Assembly (NCBI GenBank): GCA_023389295.1
Contig: JAEWEO010000039.1
Span: forward strand, 1-9,265
DNA from: Bacillota bacterium
GTDB lineage: Bacteria > Bacillota > Clostridia > Lachnospirales > Lachnospiraceae
Length of the DNA: 9,265 nt
Reading direction: 5' to 3'
The notes below the pieces were generated by a model. The model was not told the origin of the DNA and ran no database searches. It saw only the letters and a list, made by a program, of their open reading frames with translations. Shown here in pieces: positions 1 to 5,610 of this stretch (position 1 is the stretch's first letter; each line of letters starts with the position of its first letter). The translations under genes and the position numbers were made by a program.

Positions 1-66
1 ACCTTGAAATATGAATCCATATTGATTACAATAAGCTACCATTTCATCCATAGTTAAATTTCCCAT
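1..66 (-). CDS. glyS: Glycyl-tRNA synthetase, N-terminal fragment (runs off window start)
   Basis: Only the first 22 codons are present. They read MGNLTMDEMVAYCNQYGFIF followed by QG. This resembles the start of the dimeric, single-chain (eukaryote/archaeal-type) glycyl-tRNA synthetase found in many Firmicutes, where a short helix with an A/Y-C/K-x-x-GF[IV]-[FY]-x-G pattern leads into the SEIYGG class II core, which would lie outside the window. The enzyme charges tRNA-Gly in the cytoplasm. I chose the ATG at 66-64 because the GGAGG at 79-75 is 8 bases upstream; the in-frame ATG at 72-70 would be only 2 bases away. No T-box leader is visible: the likely promoter sits about 40 bases before the start. 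Identity rests on a short stretch, so it is probable rather than certain. Confidence 0.72.
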   Translation of the reverse strand, partial: MGNLTMDEMVAYCNQYGFIFQG

Positions 67-105
67 TTTCATTACCTCCATATTAATTTGATTAAATAAT
101 GCAAA

Positions 106-134
106 AGTATATAGATTTTGCAATCACCTAATAA
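106..134 (-). promoter_or_regulatory. Candidate promoter for the glyS-like gene
   Basis: On the minus strand a TATACT (-10, bases 111-106) lies 17 bases from TTATTA (134-129, a weak -35). This would start transcription about 33 bases before the glyS-like ATG. Only the -10 is good; nothing else near the gene is better. Confidence 0.35.
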
Positions 135-250
135 GATTGGGGTGTCAAAAGGTCCCAAAAATTGCCCTCTTCGTCAAATTGCATAAAAAAGTTCTCGACC
201 AAGTGATACAGTAGCTCCTTCACTCGCAACACACTCGAGTTTCGCAACCA
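128..250 (-). pseudogene. ORF-like remnant of 40 codons, possibly the C-terminal end of a lost gene
   Basis: On the minus strand an open stretch runs from W to a TAG stop. It begins WLRNSSVLRVKELLYHLVEN and continues with a run containing QFDEEGNFWDLLTPQSY. Two TGA stops lie directly upstream (256-251), and there is no start codon with a ribosome binding site. The composition is protein-like (amphipathic leucine pattern, then an acidic and aromatic end) and the DNA is less AT-rich than its flanks. It looks like the C-terminal end of a decayed gene. A transposase is possible, but I do not recognise the family and cannot exclude a chance open frame. Confidence 0.3.
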
Positions 251-290
251 TCATCAACTTTTCTAAAGTAGTGTAAAATAATTTTTATAC

Positions 291-319
291 TTTTATTTTT
301 GGTAGATATTAGTTATACT
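291..319 (+). promoter_or_regulatory. Candidate fbp promoter
   Basis: TATACT (314-319) is a good -10. The matching -35 position, TTTTAT at 291-296 with a 17-base spacer, is poor. Transcription from here would give a leader of about 90 bases ahead of fbp. Confidence 0.35.
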
Positions 320-418
320 AGGGATAAATTAAGGGGAGGAGCAGGATAAGGAGCAAAAGGGGTTAAAGAACTTAGAAATGATTAGGGGAGCTAATTAGTA
401 ATTATAGAAGGAGTAGAT

Positions 419-2422
419 ATGGAAAGAATAAATGAGGAACTGAGTAATTATAGCAGCTATGGAGAAGAACTACGTTATCTAAAACTCTTAGCAAGACAGT
501 ATCCTACCATTGCTGATGCCTGCACTGAGGTAATTAATTTGCAGGCGATACTCAATCTCCCAAAAGGTACAGAACATTTTCTATCGGATATCCATGGGGA
601 GTCCGAAGCCTTTAATCATGTTTTAAAAAATGCTTCCGGAGTCATTAAGCGTAAAATTCATGATCTTTTTGGTAAGTCTTTGGAAGAAAAAGACATGAAA
701 AGTCTGGCAGCACTAATTTATAATCCGGAACAAAAGTTAGAGATTATTCAAAAGAAAGAGGAGAATCTGGAGGATTGGTATCGTATTACACTATACCGCT
801 TGATCGAGATTTGCCGATACACCTCCTCCAAATACACAAGATCTAAAGTGCGAAAGGCCCTACCAAAGGATTTTGCATACATAATAGAGGAGTTACTACA
901 TGAGCAGCCAAACCGTATTGATAAGGAAGCGTACTATAATGAAATTATCCAAACGATCATCAAGATTGATAGGGCCAATGAATTTATTATTGCTATTTCA
1001 AAACTAATTCAACGGCTTGTAATCGATAAGCTTCATATTATTGGTGATATCTATGATCGAGGACCCGGAGCGGATTTGGTGGTGGATACTCTGATGAATT
1101 ATCATTCAGTGGATATCCAATGGGGAAATCATGATATATTGTGGATGGGAGCTGCTGCCGGGAATGAAGCATGTATTGCGACCGTTCTTAGAGTAAGTGC
1201 CCGATATGCGAATTTAAGTACCATTGAAGATGGATATGGGATTAATTTACTTCCTCTAGCAACCTTTGCCATGGAGTTCTATGGTAAGGATGATTGCTCT
1301 AATTTTCAAGTGAAAATTGAAGACGATAGTGTTTATACTGGTAAAGAAATGCGGTTGATGGCTCAGATGCATAAGGCTATTGCAATACTACAATTTAAGC
1401 TGGAGGGCTTATTAATCAAACGTCGCCCTGCTTTTGAGATGCAGAGCAGGCTTTTACTGGACTTTATTAACTATGAAGAGGGAACAATACAACTTAATGG
1501 CAATACTTATCCCTTAAAGGATACACATTTTCCAACCATTGATCCAAAGTCCCCTTACGAATTAATCCCGGAAGAGTTGGAGGTTATGGAGAAACTGAAA
1601 TCATCCTTCTTAAAAAGCGAAAAGCTACAAAAGCATATGGGATTTCTCTTTGCCAAGGGAGGTATGTATCTGAAATACAACTCCAATCTGCTTTATCATG
1701 GTTGTATACCACTTGATAAAGAAGGACGATTCAAGAAAATAAAACTGGAACAGGCAGGAAGAGAGCGGTCAGGAAAGGATTACCTTGATTGGCTGGATGG
1801 TTGTGTTAGAGAAGGATATCTTGGTAAGAAAAACACTCAATCAAGGGAATTTGGCATGGACGTGATGTGGTACCTTTGGTGTGGGCCAAATTCCCCCCTC
1901 TATGGCAAGGATAAGATGACTACTTTTGAACGGTATTTGATTGAAGATAAGACGACTCATAAGGAAAAGCGAAATTACTATTATGAATGTATGGATGATG
2001 AATCAATTTGTAATAACATCTTTGAGGAATTTGGACTTGATCCAAAGGTGTCCCATATCATAAATGGTCATGTGCCGGTCATAACAAAGAACGGAGAAAG
2101 TCCAATCAAAGCAAACGGTAAGCTATTTGTTATTGATGGAGGCTTTTCAAGAGCTTATCAAGAGAAAACCGGAATTGCCGGATATACCTTAATCAATAAT
2201 TCTTATGGACTTTTACTGGTATCACACGAGCCCTTTGAATCAACTCAAAAGGCAATTGAAGAGGAAAAAGATATTCTCTCAACCACGGTGGTTCTCGAAA
2301 AAGAAGTACATAGAAAACGAGTGGGAGATACGGATATTGGTGATGAACTAAAGCAATCCATCTGGGATCTGGAACAGTTAATTGATGCTTTTAGAAAAGG
2401 AAGAATCAAAGAAAAACGATAG
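419..2422 (+). CDS. fbp: Fructose-1,6-bisphosphatase class III
   Basis: This cytoplasmic enzyme hydrolyses fructose 1,6-bisphosphate to fructose 6-phosphate and phosphate, the committed step of gluconeogenesis. The 667 residues fit the class III (Bacillus/clostridial, calcineurin-like metallophosphatase) type, which is unrelated to class I. Metal-binding motifs are in order: SDIHGE (56-61), GDIYDRG (209-215), GNHD (236-239) and NGHVPV (549-554). The lysine- and glutamate-rich insert between the first two motifs is usual for the class. The ATG follows AAGGAG (408-413) with a 5-base gap. The end is intact (KGRIKEKR, then TAG). No clear terminator follows. Its neighbours (glyS-like on the other strand, rhaD 226 bases downstream with its own promoter) suggest it is transcribed alone. 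Class III enzymes are known to respond to phosphoenolpyruvate and AMP; no regulatory site is evident here. Confidence 0.96.
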   Translation: MERINEELSNYSSYGEELRYLKLLARQYPTIADACTEVINLQAILNLPKGTEHFLSDIHGESEAFNHVLKNASGVIKRKIHDLFGKSLEEKDMKSLAALIYNPEQKLEIIQKKEENLEDWYRITLYRLIEICRYTSSKYTRSKVRKALPKDFAYIIEELLHEQPNRIDKEAYYNEIIQTIIKIDRANEFIIAISKLIQRLVIDKLHIIGDIYDRGPGADLVVDTLMNYHSVDIQWGNHDILWMGAAAGNEACIATVLRVSARYANLSTIEDGYGINLLPLATFAMEFYGKDDCSNFQVKIEDDSVYTGKEMRLMAQMHKAIAILQFKLEGLLIKRRPAFEMQSRLLLDFINYEEGTIQLNGNTYPLKDTHFPTIDPKSPYELIPEELEVMEKLKSSFLKSEKLQKHMGFLFAKGGMYLKYNSNLLYHGCIPLDKEGRFKKIKLEQAGRERSGKDYLDWLDGCVREGYLGKKNTQSREFGMDVMWYLWCGPNSPLYGKDKMTTFERYLIEDKTTHKEKRNYYYECMDDESICNNIFEEFGLDPKVSHIINGHVPVITKNGESPIKANGKLFVIDGGFSRAYQEKTGIAGYTLINNSYGLLLVSHEPFESTQKAIEEEKDILSTTVVLEKEVHRKRVGDTDIGDELKQSIWDLEQLIDAFRKGRIKEKR

Positions 2423-2552
2423 TACGATAATTGCAATAGAGGATAGTTTTCCTTGCAAATGATGACCTATTATTTTACTACAATTCATATTATACTTTAA
2501 TCATAGAAACAATGTAACATCTATAATAAGTAAAATTTTCGAATTAGTGAAT

Positions 2553-2561
2553 TGATATAAT
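2553..2561 (+). promoter_or_regulatory. Extended -10 promoter for rhaD
   Basis: TGATATAAT is a perfect extended -10 (TGnTATAAT) about 87 bases before the rhaD start. The -35 position (about 2533-2538) is poor, as is common for extended -10 promoters. A second TATAAT (2522-2527) lies upstream with no obvious -35. Confidence 0.5.
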
Positions 2562-2575
2562 ATTTCATTGGGCGA

Positions 2576-2606
2576 TTGCGAAATTCGAATATAATTAGTT
2601 TCGTAA
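2576..2606. promoter_or_regulatory. Inverted repeat just downstream of the rhaD -10, possible operator
   Basis: TTGCGAAA (2576-2583) and TTTCGTAA (2599-2606) are inverted copies with 7 of 8 pairs matching and 15 bases between them. The pair sits 15-45 bases after the -10, where a repressor could block transcription. It could also be a weak hairpin in the leader. The spacer carries a TTCGAA (2584-2589) that also occurs upstream of the -10 at 2538-2543. Confidence 0.35.
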
Positions 2607-2648
2607 ATCATCTATTATATTTCATTTGTGTAAAGGAGGATTTTGATT

Positions 2649-3476
2649 ATGACAATTTTGGATACTAAGTTTGTTAAAGATTTTATACGTATGGCAGATG
2701 ATGGCTTTGCACAGGGCTGGCATGAGAGAAATGGCGGTAATCTATCTTATCGAATCAAACCGGAGGAAGTAGCTGCTGTAAGATCTAGACTAAATGCTCC
2801 CGGTGACTGGACTCCCATTGGAACAAGTGTACCGGGATTAGCCGGAGAATATTTTTTGGTAACGGGCGGAGGCAAATATTTTAGAAATATCGTTGTTGAT
2901 CCTGAGACCTGTATCACAATTATAGAAATCGATGATATCGGTGAAAATTATCGAATTCGATGGGGATTAGTGGAAGGAGGAAATCCGACCAGCGAGCTTC
3001 CTACTCACTTAATGAATCATGAGGTTAAGAAAAGAGTATCAAATGGCGTACACCGAGTGATTTACCATGCCCATACCACTAATGTGATCTCATTAACCTT
3101 TGTTCTCCCCTTATCTGACGAAGTATTTACCAGAGAGCTCTGGGAGATGGCAACGGAATGTCCGGTTGTATTTCCGCAAGGAGTTGGTGTCATTGGCTGG
3201 ATGGTTCCAGGTGGTAGAGATATAGCAATTGAGACCAGTAAACTGATGGAGAAATATGACGTTGCAATCTGGGCGCATCATGGTATGTTTTGCTCCGGTG
3301 AGAATTTCGACTTAACCTTCGGACTTATGCATACCGTAGAAAAATCAGCAGAAATTCTCATTAAGGTGTTATCCATGAGACCGGAAAAGCTTCAGACGAT
3401 TACAGATCAGGACTTTAGAAAATTGGCTACGGGCTTTCATCTAACCTTGCCGGAACAGTTTTTATATAAAAAATAA
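2649..3476 (+). CDS. rhaD: Rhamnulose-1-phosphate aldolase
   Basis: A class II (zinc-dependent) aldolase that splits L-rhamnulose 1-phosphate into dihydroxyacetone phosphate and L-lactaldehyde, the last step of rhamnose catabolism. The 275-residue product matches E. coli RhaD (274) throughout. Conserved blocks include W-x-ERNGGNL near residue 24, FLVTGGGKYFRN near 69, PTSELPTH with the catalytic glutamate E116, YHAHTTN with zinc ligands H140 and H142, VFPQGVGVIGWMVPG near 174, and AHHGMF with the third zinc ligand, probably H211. Numbering runs one below E. coli. I chose ATG 2649 because AGGAGG (2634-2639) is 9 bases upstream; a TTG at 2643 would be only 3 away. It appears monocistronic, between an extended -10 and a strong terminator. 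Neither rhamnose isomerase nor rhamnulokinase is adjacent. Confidence 0.95.
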   Translation: MTILDTKFVKDFIRMADDGFAQGWHERNGGNLSYRIKPEEVAAVRSRLNAPGDWTPIGTSVPGLAGEYFLVTGGGKYFRNIVVDPETCITIIEIDDIGENYRIRWGLVEGGNPTSELPTHLMNHEVKKRVSNGVHRVIYHAHTTNVISLTFVLPLSDEVFTRELWEMATECPVVFPQGVGVIGWMVPGGRDIAIETSKLMEKYDVAIWAHHGMFCSGENFDLTFGLMHTVEKSAEILIKVLSMRPEKLQTITDQDFRKLATGFHLTLPEQFLYKK

Positions 3477-3501
3477 GCGCTGATTGTATAAATGATAGAT
3501 C

Positions 3502-3532
3502 AAAAAAGAAGGGAGAGATCCCTTCTTTTTTT
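3502..3532 (+). terminator. Intrinsic terminator after rhaD
   Basis: GAAGGGA (3508-3514), a GAGA loop and TCCCTTC (3519-3525) form a perfect 7-bp stem, flanked by six A (3502-3507) and seven T (3526-3532) that extend it. The symmetry means it could work on either strand, but only rhaD reads into it. Confidence 0.92.
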
Positions 3533-3609
3533 CGCCTGTACTTAAGTCTTACTATCTGCGTAGATATAAAAATGCAACTTTTAGTTAAAAGCTCTGTAAG
3601 ATAAAGATA

Positions 3610-3639
3610 TTGATATTAAGCAAATATGTGATGTATAAT
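3610..3639 (+). promoter_or_regulatory. Strong candidate promoter for the small membrane-protein genes
   Basis: TTGATA (3610-3615), an 18-base spacer and TATAAT (3634-3639) match the housekeeping sigma consensus at 11 of 12 positions. It lies 76 bases before the TTG start of the 93-residue gene and after the rhaD terminator, so it probably starts a separate transcript. Confidence 0.6.
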
Positions 3640-3715
3640 ATTACCATATTAATGGTTTACAATAGGTTAAAAAGGAGAATTGAAGATTATTTAAACTAGG
3701 CGGGGGGGTGCTAAA

Positions 3716-3997
3716 TTGGATTCATCGGTATTTAGGAAACTCATTAGTGTTGCTAAAGTTATTAGTATAGTGGCTGGTATTTTATTTTTAATCAGTCTTA
3801 TATTATTGCATGATTATAGTTTATTATTGAATAGCGACTACATGCCAGCTATGATCATGGGTATATTTTCCATGAGTGTGATTTTTATATTATCAATTTT
3901 TATTACTATTATGATTACTAAAGTTTTTGAATTATTTCAAGAAGAAATTGGATACTTACGTAATCGAATTATAGAACTGGAAAAAGACAGAAAATAA
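3716..3997 (+). CDS. Small two-helix membrane protein, function unknown
   Basis: I do not recognise a family. The 93-residue product has two hydrophobic segments, about residues 10-31 and 44-68, joined by a short polar loop (HDYSLLLNSDY). After these comes a charged, helical C-terminal tail (EEIGYLRNRIIELEKDRK) with coiled-coil-like spacing. A hairpin in the membrane with both ends cytoplasmic is the likely topology. Translation would start at TTG, 5 bases after a G-rich run (GGGGGGGTG, 3702-3710) resembling a Shine-Dalgarno site; no ATG in this frame is better placed. It sits behind a good promoter, and a 46-residue membrane protein follows 117 bases later. The TTG start and small size leave some doubt, but the membrane pattern and promoter support a real gene. 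Confidence 0.65.
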   Translation: MDSSVFRKLISVAKVISIVAGILFLISLILLHDYSLLLNSDYMPAMIMGIFSMSVIFILSIFITIMITKVFELFQEEIGYLRNRIIELEKDRK

Positions 3998-4114
3998 GTT
4001 TTCTACACTTATAATCGTTACCTTTTGTGATACGCCTTATTTATAAATTGCATCTCAATTGTTATCAACAACGGCTAAATTATTAATTTAGAACAAATAA
4101 AGGAGGTAAATAAG

Positions 4115-4255
4115 ATGATGAATAGTGTATTCGGCTTTTGGGCTTTAGTGGCTATTTTTGTTTATGCAATAATGATAGTTTTAGCTGTATTAGTAATATA
4201 TGTTCTGTTTTTAGCAATTAAAGCATTAAAAATATATATTCAAAAGAATTCATAG
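4115..4255 (+). CDS. Single-pass small membrane protein, 46 residues
   Basis: A short gene beginning MMNSVFGFWALVAIF. Residues about 6-36 form one long hydrophobic helix, followed by a basic tail (KALKIYIQKNS). Small proteins with this helix plus KALKIYI-like tail are, as I recall, common in Clostridia and have no assigned role. An AGGAGG (4101-4106) lies 8 bases before the first ATG and 11 before the second; I chose the first. It is probably cotranscribed with the 93-residue gene upstream, although a TATAAT at 4010-4015 could give it its own start. The perfect ribosome binding site and the coherent membrane sequence argue for a real gene. Confidence 0.7.
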   Translation: MMNSVFGFWALVAIFVYAIMIVLAVLVIYVLFLAIKALKIYIQKNS

Positions 4256-4267
4256 TCGTTGGCCTAG

Positions 4268-4381
4268 GCGGACTATAGATTAGTTGAACCTGTAACCTAT
4301 CCATTTGGTATACGAAATTTTTATGTGGCAGATCCTGAAGGTAATTTGCTTGAGATTGGAAGTAGAGGGCATGAGGAATAA
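4268..4381 (+). pseudogene. C-terminal remnant of a VOC/glyoxalase-family protein
   Basis: Thirty-seven codons read ADYRLVEPVTYPFGIRNFYV and then ADPEGNLLEI with a short GSRGHEE tail. This is the final beta-alpha-beta-beta part of the vicinal oxygen chelate fold (glyoxalase/bleomycin-resistance/dioxygenase), where the W/F-G-x-R-x-F-Y-V-x-DPEGN-x-x-E-[IL] pattern carries the last metal-binding glutamate. An in-frame TAG lies just upstream (4265-4267), and there is no start codon or ribosome binding site, so roughly the first two thirds of a typical domain is missing. It begins 13 bases after the 46-residue gene stops, which suggests a deletion or insertion joined unrelated DNA here. Confidence 0.8.
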
Positions 4382-4410
4382 ATTTACCTTGTTTTTGGTG
4401 TAAAGAGTAT

Positions 4411-4447
4411 ACCCAGTATTCTTAGTAAGGATTTAAGAATACTGGGT
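4411..4447. terminator. Perfect 14-bp inverted repeat overlapping the araC-type stop codon
   Basis: ACCCAGTATTCTTA (4411-4424) and TAAGAATACTGGGT (4434-4447) pair perfectly around a 9-base loop. The right arm encodes the last four residues and the stop of the regulator on the minus strand. No T-run follows on either strand, so it is not a textbook intrinsic terminator. It may still end or stabilise the regulator transcript and block reading from the genes on the left. Confidence 0.5.
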
Positions 4448-5407
4448 TCGATATTGTGCCGGACTCATGCCATATATTTTTTTAAATTGATTGTAAAAAC
4501 TACTCTTATCCTTATAGCCAATCAGATCAACAATCTGTTCAATCGTATAGTCGGTATAAATCAAATAATTAACCGCATTCTGTAATTTAATATTTACCAT
4601 CAATTCCCGAAAGGTTTGCCCTGTATGTTTATGAATTAGAGTGGACAGATATTTTGGATGGTAGTTAAATTGATTGGCAACGTAATTCATGGTTACGGTT
4701 TGGTAATTAAGATAGATGTAGTCCATGATATCGGATAGGACAGAATTTCCCTTGGGAGAAGTCTGTTTATAGTTACGAAGCAGGAAGGAAAAAATCAGAG
4801 TAAGTAAAGCTTCAATGTTAACCTGACTATATTGTTTTTTCTCTAGATATTCTGTTACCAGAATCTCGACTAAATAATCTATATTCTTATCTAGTTGTTG
4901 AAGGTAGAGAAAGGAGGGATGCTTCTCATGTTCCATCTGGTAGCGAATGAAGAAGACATTTAACACAGGGTCATGAAACAAAGTGCGGAAGATGGATTTT
5001 TGAAAAAGCTCCTTTGGTAATACAATATTTAGAATCAAATCGTTTTCCTGGGTGTATTTTTTAAAGTAATGAACGGCATTCGGATTCATGATACATAATT
5101 GCCCTTCCTCTAAATGCAATTCCTGATCGTTAATCACACCTATGGGATTGCCCTTGCATACATAAAGTAATTCAAAAAAATCATGATAATGTTTGTTGTA
5201 ATTGGCATCTTCATTATGAAAGGACATAAATAAGGAAGAATGTGCACCCGTAGGAAAAAATAATGTAGCTGGCATCGAAAGTGGTGTTTCAAAGAGTGAT
5301 TTCTCAAACTCCTTATTGTAGATTTCAGAAGGAAAAAGCCAATGATGATGATGATAATCAATATTTTTGGTATGCTCCCATAATTGTTCAATTAAATTCT
5401 GCTCCAT
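4433..5407 (-). CDS. AraC-family transcriptional regulator
   Basis: A 324-residue DNA-binding regulator with the usual two parts. An N-terminal cupin-like sensor domain (about 50-130) has the HYHDFFELLYV block at 73-83, then GQLCIMNPNAVHYF. A C-terminal AraC helix-turn-helix pair (224-324) includes VANQFNYHPKYLSTLIHKHTG (243-263) and the signature GYKDKSSFYNQFKKIYGMSP (297-313 and on). The sensor would bind a sugar or related ligand. It is transcribed away from the rhamnosidase across a 203-base region, the usual arrangement for a local activator, so control of the rhamnosidase and perhaps the downstream transporter is inferred. The ATG follows GAGG (5419-5416) with an 8-base gap. A four-histidine run at 19-22 comes from a short ATG triplet repeat. 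The ligand is not shown by the sequence. Confidence 0.93.
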   Translation of the reverse strand: MEQNLIEQLWEHTKNIDYHHHHWLFPSEIYNKEFEKSLFETPLSMPATLFFPTGAHSSLFMSFHNEDANYNKHYHDFFELLYVCKGNPIGVINDQELHLEEGQLCIMNPNAVHYFKKYTQENDLILNIVLPKELFQKSIFRTLFHDPVLNVFFIRYQMEHEKHPSFLYLQQLDKNIDYLVEILVTEYLEKKQYSQVNIEALLTLIFSFLLRNYKQTSPKGNSVLSDIMDYIYLNYQTVTMNYVANQFNYHPKYLSTLIHKHTGQTFRELMVNIKLQNAVNYLIYTDYTIEQIVDLIGYKDKSSFYNQFKKIYGMSPAQYRTQYS

Positions 5408-5466
5408 AAATCTTACCTCACAACACTATTGTTATTACCTTGAAATATTACTACTATATCAAATTT

Positions 5467-5495
5467 ATTATATACTAAATATAAGAAATAATCTA
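5467..5495 (-). promoter_or_regulatory. Candidate promoter for the AraC-family gene
   Basis: On the minus strand TATAAT (5472-5467) is a perfect -10, about 60 bases before the start codon. The -35 position 17 bases further (TAGATT, 5495-5490) is poor, which would fit a weakly expressed regulator gene. The surrounding DNA is so AT-rich that chance matches are likely. Confidence 0.35.
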
Positions 5496-5540
5496 CATAA
5501 ATGAGTCGATTCCTGATTTAAATAGCTCATATACCTACTG

Positions 5541-5570
5541 TTTATGTGGTGTGAATTGGTAAGATATTAT
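5541..5570 (+). promoter_or_regulatory. Weak candidate promoter for the rhamnosidase gene
   Basis: TTTATG (5541-5546), an 18-base spacer and TATTAT (5565-5570) give a plausible but poor -35 with an acceptable -10, about 40 bases before the ATG. A weak -35 is what one expects if an AraC-type activator is needed. An ATGAG/CTCAT inverted pair lies just upstream (about 5501-5531), but it is too short to call an operator. Confidence 0.3.
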
Positions 5571-5610
5571 ATTAATAAATAGAAAATGAACATAAAGGAG
5601 AAGAGAAGGT

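Larger units (their letters stand above)
67..418. other. Divergent intergenic region between glyS-like gene and fbp
   Basis: This 352-base region holds the candidate glyS promoter (106-134), the ORF-like remnant (128-250), an AT-rich stretch (about 260-325) with the candidate fbp promoter, and a strongly purine-rich fbp leader (about 330-413) with several GGAG or GGGG runs. I see no tRNA, T-box or terminator in it. Confidence 0.6.

Noticed and set aside
67..127. T-box riboswitch ahead of the glyS-like gene
   Set aside because: No T-box core sequence or specifier-type stem is visible on the minus strand, and the candidate promoter leaves only a leader of about 33 bases.
2245..2436. Minus-strand ORF of 63 codons over the 3' end of fbp
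   Set aside because: It lies in antisense to a well-conserved coding region, has low-complexity serine-rich content and no ribosome binding site of note.
2433..2458. Possible terminator after fbp (two TTGCAA palindromes with GGA/TCC inside)
   Set aside because: The stem is short and interrupted and no T-run follows, so an intrinsic terminator is not supported.
2643..2648. TTG start for rhaD at 2643
   Set aside because: Only 3 bases separate it from AGGAGG; the ATG at 2649 has a normal 9-base gap and gives a length matching E. coli RhaD.
4075..4091. Hairpin CTAAAT/ATTTAG before the 46-residue gene
   Set aside because: Six weak AT-rich pairs in very AT-rich DNA are expected by chance.
5140..5391. 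Minus-strand ORF of 83 codons in another frame of the AraC-type gene
   Set aside because: It is a frame shadow rich in isoleucine from ATC/ATT repeats; the AraC frame has full family similarity.
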